A DNA stretch of 64,000 bases from the NCBI GenBank assembly GCA_036704125.1, contig DATNQI010000085.1:1-64000 (forward strand), written 5' to 3'. Below, piece after piece: positions 57,439 through 64,000 of this stretch. Source of the stretch: Pantanalinema sp. (GTDB lineage: Bacteria; Cyanobacteriota; Sericytochromatia; S15B-MN24; UBA4093). The notes under the pieces are model-generated. The model was not told where the DNA came from. It made no database searches and saw nothing but the letters and a program-made list of their open reading frames with translations. Every line of letters begins with the position of its first letter. The stretch's first letter is position 1. The position numbers were made by a program, and so were the translations under genes.

Positions 57439-57508
57439 ACAAAGCAAGCAAACGGCATTTTCGGGGTATAAACCAAGGGGCCGTCCCCCTTCAGGAGTTT
57501 TGACCCCC

Positions 57509-58411
57509 ATGCCGAACCATCCCTTGCTCCGTACCTTCGCCAAGCTCTTTCCCTGGCTCACGCCCGCCGCGCGCGACGGCGTCGCCCCCGAGCGGGGGTA
57601 CGACGACCCGATCCGCGATCCCGAGGCGGTGCTCCTGGGCCTCAACGCCCCCCCCATCAGGGTGGAGGTCGGATCCGAGCTGATCGGCCTGGTCGACTCG
57701 AGCTCCGGCGGCAACCTGATGGACGGCATCGTCATGCTGCGGGTCAAGCTCGCCGAGGACCTTGGCTGGGTCATCCCCGGGGTCCAGTTCCGCGACAACC
57801 CCGGCCTGACGCCCCTCGGCTACCGCCTCTTCGTCTGGGGCCAGGCCGTCGCCGAGGGCATCGTCATGCCCGGCATGATGGGGGTGGACCCCGAGTCGCT
57901 CTCGCCCGAGCAGGCCAAGAGCGCCCGCGTCGGCGAGCGCCCCGCCACCGGCCAGCTGGTCGCCTGGATCCCCCAGACCCTCGAGCAGGCCGCCCAGCAG
58001 GGGGTCTCGGCCGACGAGATGCTCATCGAGCACCTGGAGGGGGTCCTGCGCAAGAACCTCTATCGGCTGGTGACCCCGGACAGCCTGAGCTTCGCCCTCG
58101 ATCGGCGCTTGCGCCTCTACGGCCGCGAGCTGGCCGACGAGCTCCTCAGCCGCTTCGTCACCCGCGGCGAGTTCATGCTCTGCCTGCGCGAGCTGCTCAA
58201 GGCCGGGCGCTCGGTCCGCGACCTGCCCTTGATCGTCGAGGCCCTCTACACCTCGTGCCACGAGCGCTGCACCCGCGGCTCGACGCCCTCGGACGCCATG
58301 TTCGGCATGGCCCTGCAGGTGCCGCAGTTCACCCCCTACGACCTGGCCCAGTCGGTGTGCCGCCAGCTCGGCTGGCCTCCCTTGGACGAGCGCCTGCTGC
58401 GCTCCCACTAG
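57509..58411 (+). CDS. Soluble FHIPEP-domain protein (FlhA cytoplasmic-domain-like)
   Basis: A 300-residue protein similar to the C-terminal cytoplasmic domain of FlhA: PIRVEVGSELIGLVD, DLGWVIPGVQFRDNPGL, EGIVMPGMM and the ring-forming part (LIEHLEGVLRKNLYRLV, FMLCLRELLKAGRSVRDLPLIVEAL). No transmembrane segments are present, so it is not an export gate itself. CAGGAG lies 11 bp before the ATG at 57509. It may be a decoy or regulator that binds export chaperones such as FliS or FliT, or a remnant of an flhA duplication. Confidence 0.82.
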   Translation: MPNHPLLRTFAKLFPWLTPAARDGVAPERGYDDPIRDPEAVLLGLNAPPIRVEVGSELIGLVDSSSGGNLMDGIVMLRVKLAEDLGWVIPGVQFRDNPGLTPLGYRLFVWGQAVAEGIVMPGMMGVDPESLSPEQAKSARVGERPATGQLVAWIPQTLEQAAQQGVSADEMLIEHLEGVLRKNLYRLVTPDSLSFALDRRLRLYGRELADELLSRFVTRGEFMLCLRELLKAGRSVRDLPLIVEALYTSCHERCTRGSTPSDAMFGMALQVPQFTPYDLAQSVCRQLGWPPLDERLLRSH

Positions 58412-58425
58412 CCGAAGCTCCCCCC

Positions 58426-58454
58426 TTGCCATGAGGGGGAGGCTGCGCTATACT
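58426..58454 (+). promoter_or_regulatory. Promoter of the tmRNA gene
   Basis: TTGCCA (58426-58431) and TATACT (58449-58454) are 17 bp apart, giving a start near 58461, 38 nt before the mature 5' end. Confidence 0.8.
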
Positions 58455-58498
58455 TCACATGCTGTTACTGTCCAGTGACTGGCACGGTGACGCCTTAA

Positions 58499-58887
58499 GG
58501 GGATGTCACGGTTTCGACCAGGAGTGCGATGGTAGGGGCTGCGAGCCGGGAGTGTCGTCCGATCCCGCTAAATCAGATGGCAAAAAAAACAAGTGCCAAA
58601 GCTAACGTCTTTGCGCTTCCCTCGGTTGGTGGCCGTCAGGCCGCTGCCCTCGCTGCGTAAGTAGCGAGTTAAGGGACACTCATCATCCCCCGCCGGTCGG
58701 GATGATGGGTCACTTTGACCGGCTGCCGCCGACCGATTTGTTCGCTGAGTCGGCCTAAGCCTAGCGAACTATCCTGACACGAGCCGAGCCGAGGGGGCGC
58801 GTGCCAGGTGAAACGTACCCCAGGCTACGCTCGTAGACGCCGCTATGGTTGTCTTTTGGGACGTGGGTTCAATTCCCACCATCTCCA
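58499..58887 (+). ncRNA. ssrA: Transfer-messenger RNA (tmRNA)
   Basis: The one-piece tmRNA has GGGGATGTCACGGTTTCGAC at the 5' end, acceptor pairing GGGGATG/CATCTCC, T arm GTGGG TTCAATT CCCAC and discriminator A; CCA is not encoded. The tag reading frame resumes at GCA 58580 and ends TAA at 58658-58660, encoding 26 residues: AKKTSAKANVFAL, then PSVGGRQ and the degron AAALAA. This is longer than the common 10-15 residue tags. tmRNA with SmpB rescues stalled ribosomes. Confidence 0.96.
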
Positions 58888-58889
58888 CT

Positions 58890-58920
58890 GCCCGGGAAGC
58901 CACTGGCTTCCCGGGCGTTT
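58890..58920 (+). terminator. Terminator of the tmRNA gene
   Basis: A 12-bp stem (GCCCGGGAAGCC with its complement) and ACT loop start 3 bp beyond the tmRNA 3' end, followed by GTTTCGTTTC. Confidence 0.85.
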
Positions 58921-58978
58921 CGTTTCATGCCGAAAAAGCGGCCCTCGCCCCGGGGCGAGGGCCGCTGCGCGAGCTAGC

Positions 58979-59644
58979 TCACCTGGGCTTGGGGCCCACC
59001 GACTGGGGGATGATGTCGTTGAAGGCCTTGGCGAAGTCGCCCTGGTACTTGCGGGCGTACCAGTCCATGGCCTGCACCCAGCTCGAGAGGGAGTAATCGG
59101 GCCTCAGGCTCGTGCCCTTCGCGAGCTCGGCGTCGACCACCTGGTTGGCTCTTTCGACCTTGGCCGGGTCGATCGTGGTGATGGCCACCGAGCGGCTCGC
59201 CATGTCGGCGGAGATCTTCCAGGCGACCATGGTGCTGCCGAGCGAGATCCGCGCGCGCGTGCCCTCGCGGTAGAACGCGGCGAGCGGCGCCGAGGCGGAG
59301 CCGACCCGGGTCAAGAGGAAGCCCGCGCGCTCGGGCGACTGGATCGTGAACCTGCCGCTGGCGTCGCTCTTGGTCGTGCTCGCGTCCTTGAGCGGCTGGA
59401 GCTTGGCGTCGGCCAGGAAGATCGTCTGGTTGCCCAGCGCCTCCTGCTTCATGCTCTGGAGCTGGCCCACGATCTCGGTGGTGCTGAGGAAGGGCTTGGG
59501 GCCCGTCAGCTCGCCGCTGATGGTGAAGGTCACCCCCGGCTCGCGCAGAGAGGGGGGGGCCGGGGGCTGCGGATCGGGGCTCGCGCCGGGGCAGCCCGAA
59601 AGCAGGAGGGCGGCGGCGAAGAGGCCGAAACGACGGTCGAACAT
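58979..59644 (-). CDS. Lipoprotein with carboxypeptidase-regulatory-like domain
   Basis: The 221-residue protein has a lipobox (LLSGC, lipidated Cys at about residue 18), a Pro-rich linker and a beta-sandwich with SDASGRFTIQSP, as in CarboxypepD_reg-like domains. The C-terminus (YARKYQGDFAKAFNDIIPQSVG) is helical. Unknown function. It lies between tmRNA and htrA on the opposite strand. Confidence 0.75.
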   Translation of the reverse strand: MFDRRFGLFAAALLLSGCPGASPDPQPPAPPSLREPGVTFTISGELTGPKPFLSTTEIVGQLQSMKQEALGNQTIFLADAKLQPLKDASTTKSDASGRFTIQSPERAGFLLTRVGSASAPLAAFYREGTRARISLGSTMVAWKISADMASRSVAITTIDPAKVERANQVVDAELAKGTSLRPDYSLSSWVQAMDWYARKYQGDFAKAFNDIIPQSVGPKPR

Positions 59645-59747
59645 GGCGCTTACCTCGCAATTCGAAACGCCCCCCCATGCTAAAGCGCACGAGCGAGCGT
59701 TACCCGGGCCGAGGTGGCCGAAGTTGGTTGTGGGTTTCGACGGGGGC

Positions 59748-60875
59748 CTACTCCCCGGCGGGGCGCTCGGCCTCCTCGGGCAGGGCGCCCAGCCGGATCG
59801 AGAGGGTCCTGCGCTGGCCGCCCCGGCTCACCATGAGCGAGACCGTCTCGCCCACCTTCTTGCCGGCGAGGTGGCGGATCAGGTCGCCGGGCTTCTCGAG
59901 CTTGAGGCCGTCCACCGAGACCAGCACGTCCCCCGCGCGAAGGCCCGAGCGCTCGGCGGGGCCGCGGGGGACCACCCGCTGCACCAGGACGCCCGGCTCG
60001 GCCGCGCGCTCCAGCTGGGCGGCGCGCTCGGGGGTCAATTCGGAGATGCTCACGCCGATCCAGGCGCGCTCGACCCTGCCCTTGGTGGCGAGCTGCTCGA
60101 CGATCGCGCGGGCGGTGTCGGCCGGGATGGCGAAGCCGATGCCCTGGGCCTGGGCGGCGATCGCCGTGTTGACCCCGATCACCCGGCCGTTCATGTCGAT
60201 CAGGGGGCCTCCCGAGTTGCCGGGGTTGATGGCGGCGTCGGTCTGGATGAAGCTCACCCGCTCGCTGATCGAGACGTCGCGGTTGAGGGCGCTGACGATC
60301 CCGGCGGTGACGGTCTTGGAGAGGCCCAGGGGGCTGCCGATCGCGACCACCCACTCGCCGACGCGCAGCGCGTGGCTGTCGCCGAGCGCGAGCGTCGGCA
60401 GGTCCTTGCCCTCGATCTTGATTACGGCGATGTCGGTCGCCGGGTCCCGCCCGACGATGCGGCCGCTCAGCTTGCGCCCGTCGTTGAGGGTCACGCTCAG
60501 GCGGGTGGCGTTGCGCACCACGTGGTGGTTGGTGACGACGATCCCGCCGGGATCGACGATGAAGCCCGAGCCGACGCCCTTCTGGAGGGTCTCCTGGGGG
60601 CCGAAGAAGTAGTCCTCGAACGGGTCGCCGCTGCTCACGCGCTGCCGGGTGAGGGTGTCGATGTTGACGACCGCGGGGGCCGCGCGCTCGACGAGATCCG
60701 CGATCCGCTCGGTGCCGACCGGCAAGCCGCCCGAGGGCGCCCGCTCGCTCGAGGCGGTCTTCGAGCCCGAGGCCGCGGGCGCGGGGGCCTCGCCGTGGCG
60801 GCAAGAGGCCATGGCGCCGCCCGCGGCCGCGCCGATGGTCAGCATCACCAGGTAGCCGAAGATCTTGCGTTGCAC
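59748..60875 (-). CDS. htrA: HtrA/Deg family serine protease with one PDZ domain
   Basis: The 375-residue protein has a signal or lipoprotein segment (GGAMASC, so possibly lipidated), a chymotrypsin-like domain with H118 (VTNHHVV), Asp in DIAVIKI and S221 (NPGNSGGPLID), and one PDZ domain (RAWIGVSISELTPERAAQLE to the end). The single PDZ matches cyanobacterial HhoA/HhoB and proteobacterial DegS. Envelope protein quality control is its expected role. AAAGGA precedes the ATG. Confidence 0.94.
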   Translation of the reverse strand: MQRKIFGYLVMLTIGAAAGGAMASCRHGEAPAPAASGSKTASSERAPSGGLPVGTERIADLVERAAPAVVNIDTLTRQRVSSGDPFEDYFFGPQETLQKGVGSGFIVDPGGIVVTNHHVVRNATRLSVTLNDGRKLSGRIVGRDPATDIAVIKIEGKDLPTLALGDSHALRVGEWVVAIGSPLGLSKTVTAGIVSALNRDVSISERVSFIQTDAAINPGNSGGPLIDMNGRVIGVNTAIAAQAQGIGFAIPADTARAIVEQLATKGRVERAWIGVSISELTPERAAQLERAAEPGVLVQRVVPRGPAERSGLRAGDVLVSVDGLKLEKPGDLIRHLAGKKVGETVSLMVSRGGQRRTLSIRLGALPEEAERPAGE

Positions 60876-60936
60876 GATCGATCCTTTCGAGGGGGCGACC
60901 CCAGAACCTTAGCACAACCCTTGCTAGCCCGGAAGG

Positions 60937-60963
60937 TTGCGCGGCCCCTCGAGAGGGTATAAT
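60937..60963 (+). promoter_or_regulatory. Candidate promoter before the TPR-MshEN gene
   Basis: TTGCGC (60937-60942) and a perfect TATAAT (60958-60963) are 15 bp apart, a short spacing. The start would be near 60970, about 48 nt before GTG 61018. Confidence 0.5.
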
Positions 60964-61017
60964 GCAGGGAAGCGCCCATTCGGCGCCGGGCTGGTAGGTT
61001 CAAGCAAGGGTCATCAG

Positions 61018-62793
61018 GTGAACGCTCAGGCGGAGATGGGCATCAAGGCGTTCAAGGAAGGGCGGATCGCCGAGGCGATCGTCTTCCTGGAGTTCGCCAC
61101 CAAGTTCAACCCGGACAACCACCAGGTGTGGTTGATGCTGGCGCGCGCCTACCAGAAGGACGGCCAGGCCTTCAAGGCTGCCGAGACCTACAAGCTCGTC
61201 CTCGACAGCACCCAGGACCACCAGCTGACGGGCTATGCCCGCGAGGGCCTCGGCTCGATCGAGGACCCGCGCGCGCTGGCGGCCGCGAGGGTCGAGGCGG
61301 TGGCCCTGAACTGCCCCGAGTGCGGGGTGGCCATCCCCCCGAGCCGGCAGGATCGGCCCTGGTGCGCCTGCGGCTGGAACAACAAGGCCCAGGCGAGCGT
61401 TTCCAGCCGGATCTTCATCAGCGACGTGCAGGGATACTGCCGGCGGCGCTCGGTCAAGGTCAGCGTCATGTTCCGCGGCGACGTGATCGTGATCGCCGCC
61501 AGCGAGGTCCGCATCCAGGGCATCGGGACCCGCACCTACCCGGTCAACCCGCGCCTGCTCTTTCCCGCCTCGAGCGGGATGCTGTGCGTCGACCAGCGCG
61601 ACCTGGGGCCCATCATGGCCAAGATGAGCGACGAGGCCCTCTTCCGCGAGCGCGGCACCGCCGACGACATCACCATGGGCAAGCTCTACACCTGGAGCCA
61701 GTTCATGGCGCGGCTCTCGGAGTTCAGGGGCTACGACGTGAGCTCGCGCGCCCCCGACACCAGCCTCGCGGGGCTGCTGGCCTCCTACAACGCCCTCGAT
61801 CCGGAGCTCATCAGCGACGCCCTCGCCCTGCGCGAGGCGCCGGAGACCCTTGGCCAGACCATCCTTCGCCTCGGCATCTCCAACTTCGAGGCGATGGTGA
61901 CGGCCGTGGTCGGCGACTTCCGCATCGCCCAGCCCGGCGCGCGCGCCTTTCACGAGCGCCTCGGAGCCCTCCTGGTCGCCAAGGGCAGCGTCTCGCCTGC
62001 CCAGCTCCAGGAGGCCATCGCCCTTCAGCCGCAGCTGCGCAAGCCCCTCGGCGAGATCCTGGCGGGCCACCTCAAGGCCTGCTCGGCCGCCGATATCCAG
62101 GGGGCGCTCAAGGCCCAGCGCCCCCTCAGCGTCATGCTGCCCGAGGCGGACATGCTCGGCGAGCTCCTGGTGGCGCGCAAGAAGCTGACCCGCACCGACA
62201 TGCTCCAGGCGCTCGCCGACGAGCAGACCAAGCGACGGGTGCCGCTGGGCGAGGTGCTGATCAACATGGGCCTCATCACCCACCAGGACCTCCAGGCGGT
62301 GCTCGCCTGGCAAACCCAGAAGAAGCGCCTGACCCAGATGGGGGTGCTCCGGCTGGGGGAGGTCCTCGTCGAGCAGAAGGTCCTGAGCGAGGCCTCGCTC
62401 GCCGAGGCGCTGCGCCACCAGGTCCTCGACTCGCAGCCGCTCGGGCGCCTCCTGGTCTCGCGCGGCCTCTGCACCCCGGAGCAGGTGCTCGCGGCCCTCG
62501 ACGCCCAGATCGTGCGCCGCAACCAGCTGGCGGGCGCCGAGGGAACCGAGGAGGAGGCGCAGGCCCCCTCCGCGCGCCGCCTCACCACCCCGCTCAGGGT
62601 GCAGACCGGCAGGCTCGCCGCCCCGGTCCCCGCCGCTCGCAAGCCCGCCAGGCGCTCCGGGCCGGGCCCTCGCGCGGTCTGGCTGGCGGTGGCGGTCGCC
62701 GCCTGCCTGGTCGTGGGGGGGGTGGCCTTCGCCCTTTTCACGAAGCCGGGGACCCCGCCGAGCGCCGAGCAGGCCCACTCCCGGCGCAAGTAG
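61018..62793 (+). CDS. TPR / zinc-ribbon / tandem MshEN-like membrane protein
   Basis: The GTG at 61018 (AAGG upstream) gives 591 residues. In order: two or three TPRs (residues 1-90), a cysteine cluster CPECG...CACG (about 99-120), a beta-rich middle region with no assignment, then a chain of helical repeats at about 314-500 of MshEN/GspE-N type (RLGALLVAKGSVS, MLGELLVARKKLT, PLGEVLINMGLIT, RLGEVLVEQKVLS, PLGRLLVSRGLCT), and one transmembrane helix at about 554-575. MshEN domains in MshE bind c-di-GMP. No ATPase domain follows, so it is a sensor or scaffold rather than a secretion motor (inference). Confidence 0.8.
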   Translation: MNAQAEMGIKAFKEGRIAEAIVFLEFATKFNPDNHQVWLMLARAYQKDGQAFKAAETYKLVLDSTQDHQLTGYAREGLGSIEDPRALAAARVEAVALNCPECGVAIPPSRQDRPWCACGWNNKAQASVSSRIFISDVQGYCRRRSVKVSVMFRGDVIVIAASEVRIQGIGTRTYPVNPRLLFPASSGMLCVDQRDLGPIMAKMSDEALFRERGTADDITMGKLYTWSQFMARLSEFRGYDVSSRAPDTSLAGLLASYNALDPELISDALALREAPETLGQTILRLGISNFEAMVTAVVGDFRIAQPGARAFHERLGALLVAKGSVSPAQLQEAIALQPQLRKPLGEILAGHLKACSAADIQGALKAQRPLSVMLPEADMLGELLVARKKLTRTDMLQALADEQTKRRVPLGEVLINMGLITHQDLQAVLAWQTQKKRLTQMGVLRLGEVLVEQKVLSEASLAEALRHQVLDSQPLGRLLVSRGLCTPEQVLAALDAQIVRRNQLAGAEGTEEEAQAPSARRLTTPLRVQTGRLAAPVPAARKPARRSGPGPRAVWLAVAVAACLVVGGVAFALFTKPGTPPSAEQAHSRRK

Positions 62794-62807
62794 CCGCCAA
62801 GAGAAGA

Positions 62808-62837
62808 GCCCCCCGGATCCCTGAGGATCCGGGGGGC
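62808..62837 (-). terminator. Terminator of the HU gene
   Basis: A perfect 13-bp GC-rich stem with a 4-nt loop (TCAG on the minus strand) lies between the converging MshEN and HU genes. On the minus strand TCTTCTCTTGG follows, a moderately T-rich tail. Confidence 0.7.
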
Positions 62838-62856
62838 GCGACGCGCGAGGCGAAGC

Positions 62857-63168
62857 TTACTTCTTCTTGCCGGCAGCGGCCTTGGTCTTCTTGCCGCCTT
62901 CGACGCGCTCCTTGAGGGTCTTGCCGGCGGTCCAGACGGGGCTCTTCTTGGCGGGGATCTTGAGGACGGCGCCGGTGCGGGGGTTGCGGCCCTCGCGGGC
63001 GGCGCGCTCGCGCACCTGGAAGGTGCCGAAGCCGACGAGGGTGATCTTGTCGCCCTTCGACAGCGCCGAGCTGATGGCTTCGATGGTGGCGTTCAGGCAC
63101 TCGCCGGCTTCCTTCTGGGAGACCTTGGCCTTGACGCTGATCTGCTTGATGAGTTCTTCTTTGTTCAT
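62857..63168 (-). CDS. hup: HU family DNA-binding protein
   Basis: A 103-residue HU protein: MNKEELIKQISVKAKVSQKEA at the start, GFGTFQVRERAAREGRNPRTG (the DNA-binding arm) and a Lys/Ala-rich tail (KKTKAAAGKKK) that exceeds the usual 90-residue length. The ATG at 63168 is preferred because it matches the HU N-terminus. HU bends DNA and organises the nucleoid. The promoter is close to consensus. Confidence 0.96.
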   Translation of the reverse strand: MNKEELIKQISVKAKVSQKEAGECLNATIEAISSALSKGDKITLVGFGTFQVRERAAREGRNPRTGAVLKIPAKKSPVWTAGKTLKERVEGGKKTKAAAGKKK

Positions 63169-63271
63169 CCCTCGAAATCCCTTCTGCCGAAAATGGCGTG
63201 GCAAGCGGCTTTTCCTGCGGGCCATGCCCGCGAAAGCCGCGTCACAAGCCAGCTTCCGTTAACACACCGCG

Positions 63272-63301
63272 ATTATAAGGGGCAAGCAATAGAAATGGCA
63301 A
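63272..63301 (-). promoter_or_regulatory. Promoter of the HU gene
   Basis: TTGCCA (63296-63301) and a perfect TATAAT (63272-63277) are 18 bp apart on the minus strand, followed by a leader of about 100 nt. The strength fits an abundant nucleoid protein. Confidence 0.8.
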
Positions 63302-63350
63302 GCCTTTTTCCGGTCTGATTCCCACTTTGTTATGAGGTTGCGTTGCTGGG

Positions 63351-64000
63351 TCAGGATGGCCTGGTGGCGCGCCCGAAGGCTTCGAGCTTCGCGATCGCGG
63401 CCCCCGAGTCGACCGTCTCGGCGGCAAGGGCCACCCCCGCGCGCATGTCGTCGGCGGCCCCGCCGAGCCAGAGGGCGGCCGCGGCGTTCCAGAGCACCAC
63501 GTCGCGGCAGGGGCCCCGGTCCTCGCCCGAGAGCACCGCGCGGATGAGGTTCGCGTTGGTCGGGGCGTCGCCGCCCGCGAGCGCCGAGAGCGGGGCCGGG
63601 GCGAGGCCCGCGTCGGACGGATCCAGCTGGAAGGTGCGGATGGTGCCGTCGGCCTTGAGCTCGGCCACCTCGGAGGGACCCTCGAGCGAGAGCTCGTCGA
63701 GGCCGCCGCGGCCGTGGACGACCAGCGCCCGGCGGGTGCCCAGCTCGCGCAGGGCGCGGGCCATCAGGGGGACGTGCGCGTGGCGGAACACCCCGAGCAC
63801 CTGGTGGGTGGGGCGCAGCGGGTTGCAGAGGGGGCCGAGCAGGTTGAAGGCGGTGGGGAAGCCCAGCTCGCGCCGCACCGGGGCCACGTGCTTCATGGCC
63901 GGGTGGTAGCGCGGCGCGAAGAGGAAGGTGATGCCGTGGGTCTCGAGGCAGCTGGCGGCCGCCTCGGGGGAGAGCTCGACGTCGATGCCGAGGGCCTCCA
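63351..64000 (-). CDS. trpD: Anthranilate phosphoribosyltransferase TrpD (partial, 5' end outside the window)
   Basis: The frame is open from the window end to the stop at 63351. The visible 216 codons contain the TrpD region FLFAPRYHPAMKHVAPVRRELGFPTAFNLLGPLCNP, characteristic of the enzyme, and LVVHGRGGLDELSLEGPSEVAEL. TrpD adds the phosphoribosyl group to anthranilate in tryptophan synthesis. The N-terminal part with the PRPP-binding motif lies beyond position 64000. Confidence 0.95.
   Translation of the reverse strand, partial: EALGIDVELSPEAAASCLETHGITFLFAPRYHPAMKHVAPVRRELGFPTAFNLLGPLCNPLRPTHQVLGVFRHAHVPLMARALRELGTRRALVVHGRGGLDELSLEGPSEVAELKADGTIRTFQLDPSDAGLAPAPLSALAGGDAPTNANLIRAVLSGEDRGPCRDVVLWNAAAALWLGGAADDMRAGVALAAETVDSGAAIAKLEAFGRATRPS

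Overview
The window comes from a GC-rich, diderm, flagellated bacterium. Evidence for an outer membrane is a BamA-Skp-lpxD-lpxC-fabZ-lpxA-lpxB run at 47.4-54.7 kb. Motility is shown by flagellin, FlaG, FliD, FliS and FliT. The adjacent lpxC-fabZ-lpxA-lpxB order, a BamA-type protein with a short N-terminal region and a ClpC-like N-domain protein recall Cyanobacteria. A non-photosynthetic relative with flagella (Sericytochromatia, Tanganyikabacteria or Melainabacteria type) is a plausible home, but this is inference and no marker in the window settles it.

Layout. 0-12 kb: a CAT-anticodon tRNA, an HD-GYP phosphodiesterase, a zinc-ribbon protein, an unusual purine nucleoside phosphorylase behind a Lys-Lys-Ser tRNA operon, a D,D-carboxypeptidase followed by a PilZ-like protein, a BON-repeat protein, a ClpN-only protein with a sensor kinase, and two tandem NupC-type nucleoside transporters. 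12-36 kb: a flagellin glycosylation island. Leftward are a GT9-like enzyme, fliT, fliS, fliD, flaG, flagellin, two GT2-TPR glycosyltransferases, a 1725-residue multidomain glycosyltransferase/methyltransferase and a small unknown protein. Divergent from these is a pseudaminic-acid-type cluster: pseB, pseC, spsF-like cytidylyltransferase, a pseG-formyltransferase fusion, a second formyltransferase, a PIG-L deacetylase and pseI, then a third GT2-TPR protein. No pseH acetyltransferase is present, so a formylated nonulosonate is the natural prediction. Two sigma-28-like promoters put flaG-fliD-fliS-fliT and one GT2-TPR gene in the same flagellar regulon.

36-43.6 kb: a variable region. It holds a subtilisin-like lipoprotein, a HigBA module with an apparently leaderless promoter, the collapsed remnant of a second protease copy whose leader now sits in front of a kelch-type lipoprotein, an AbiE-like type IV toxin-antitoxin pair, a stand-alone RNA gene that may be 6S RNA, a RelBE-type pair and one small antitoxin-like ORF.

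43.6-64 kb: mostly housekeeping. tsaE-tsaB-rimI (tRNA t6A and ribosomal protein acetylation), an RMD1-family membrane protein, the envelope operon from bamA to lpxB continuing through an SDR enzyme, coaE, a lytic transglycosylase, a DciA-like protein and a soluble FlhA-type cytoplasmic domain, then tmRNA, a lipoprotein, HtrA, a TPR/zinc-ribbon/MshEN membrane protein, HU, and the 3' part of trpD running off the window end.

The strongest candidates for something new are the acetyltransferase-free, formyltransferase-rich Pse pathway joined to GT2-TPR enzymes and the giant modular glycosyltransferase, and the protease remnant that donated its leader to an unrelated gene.
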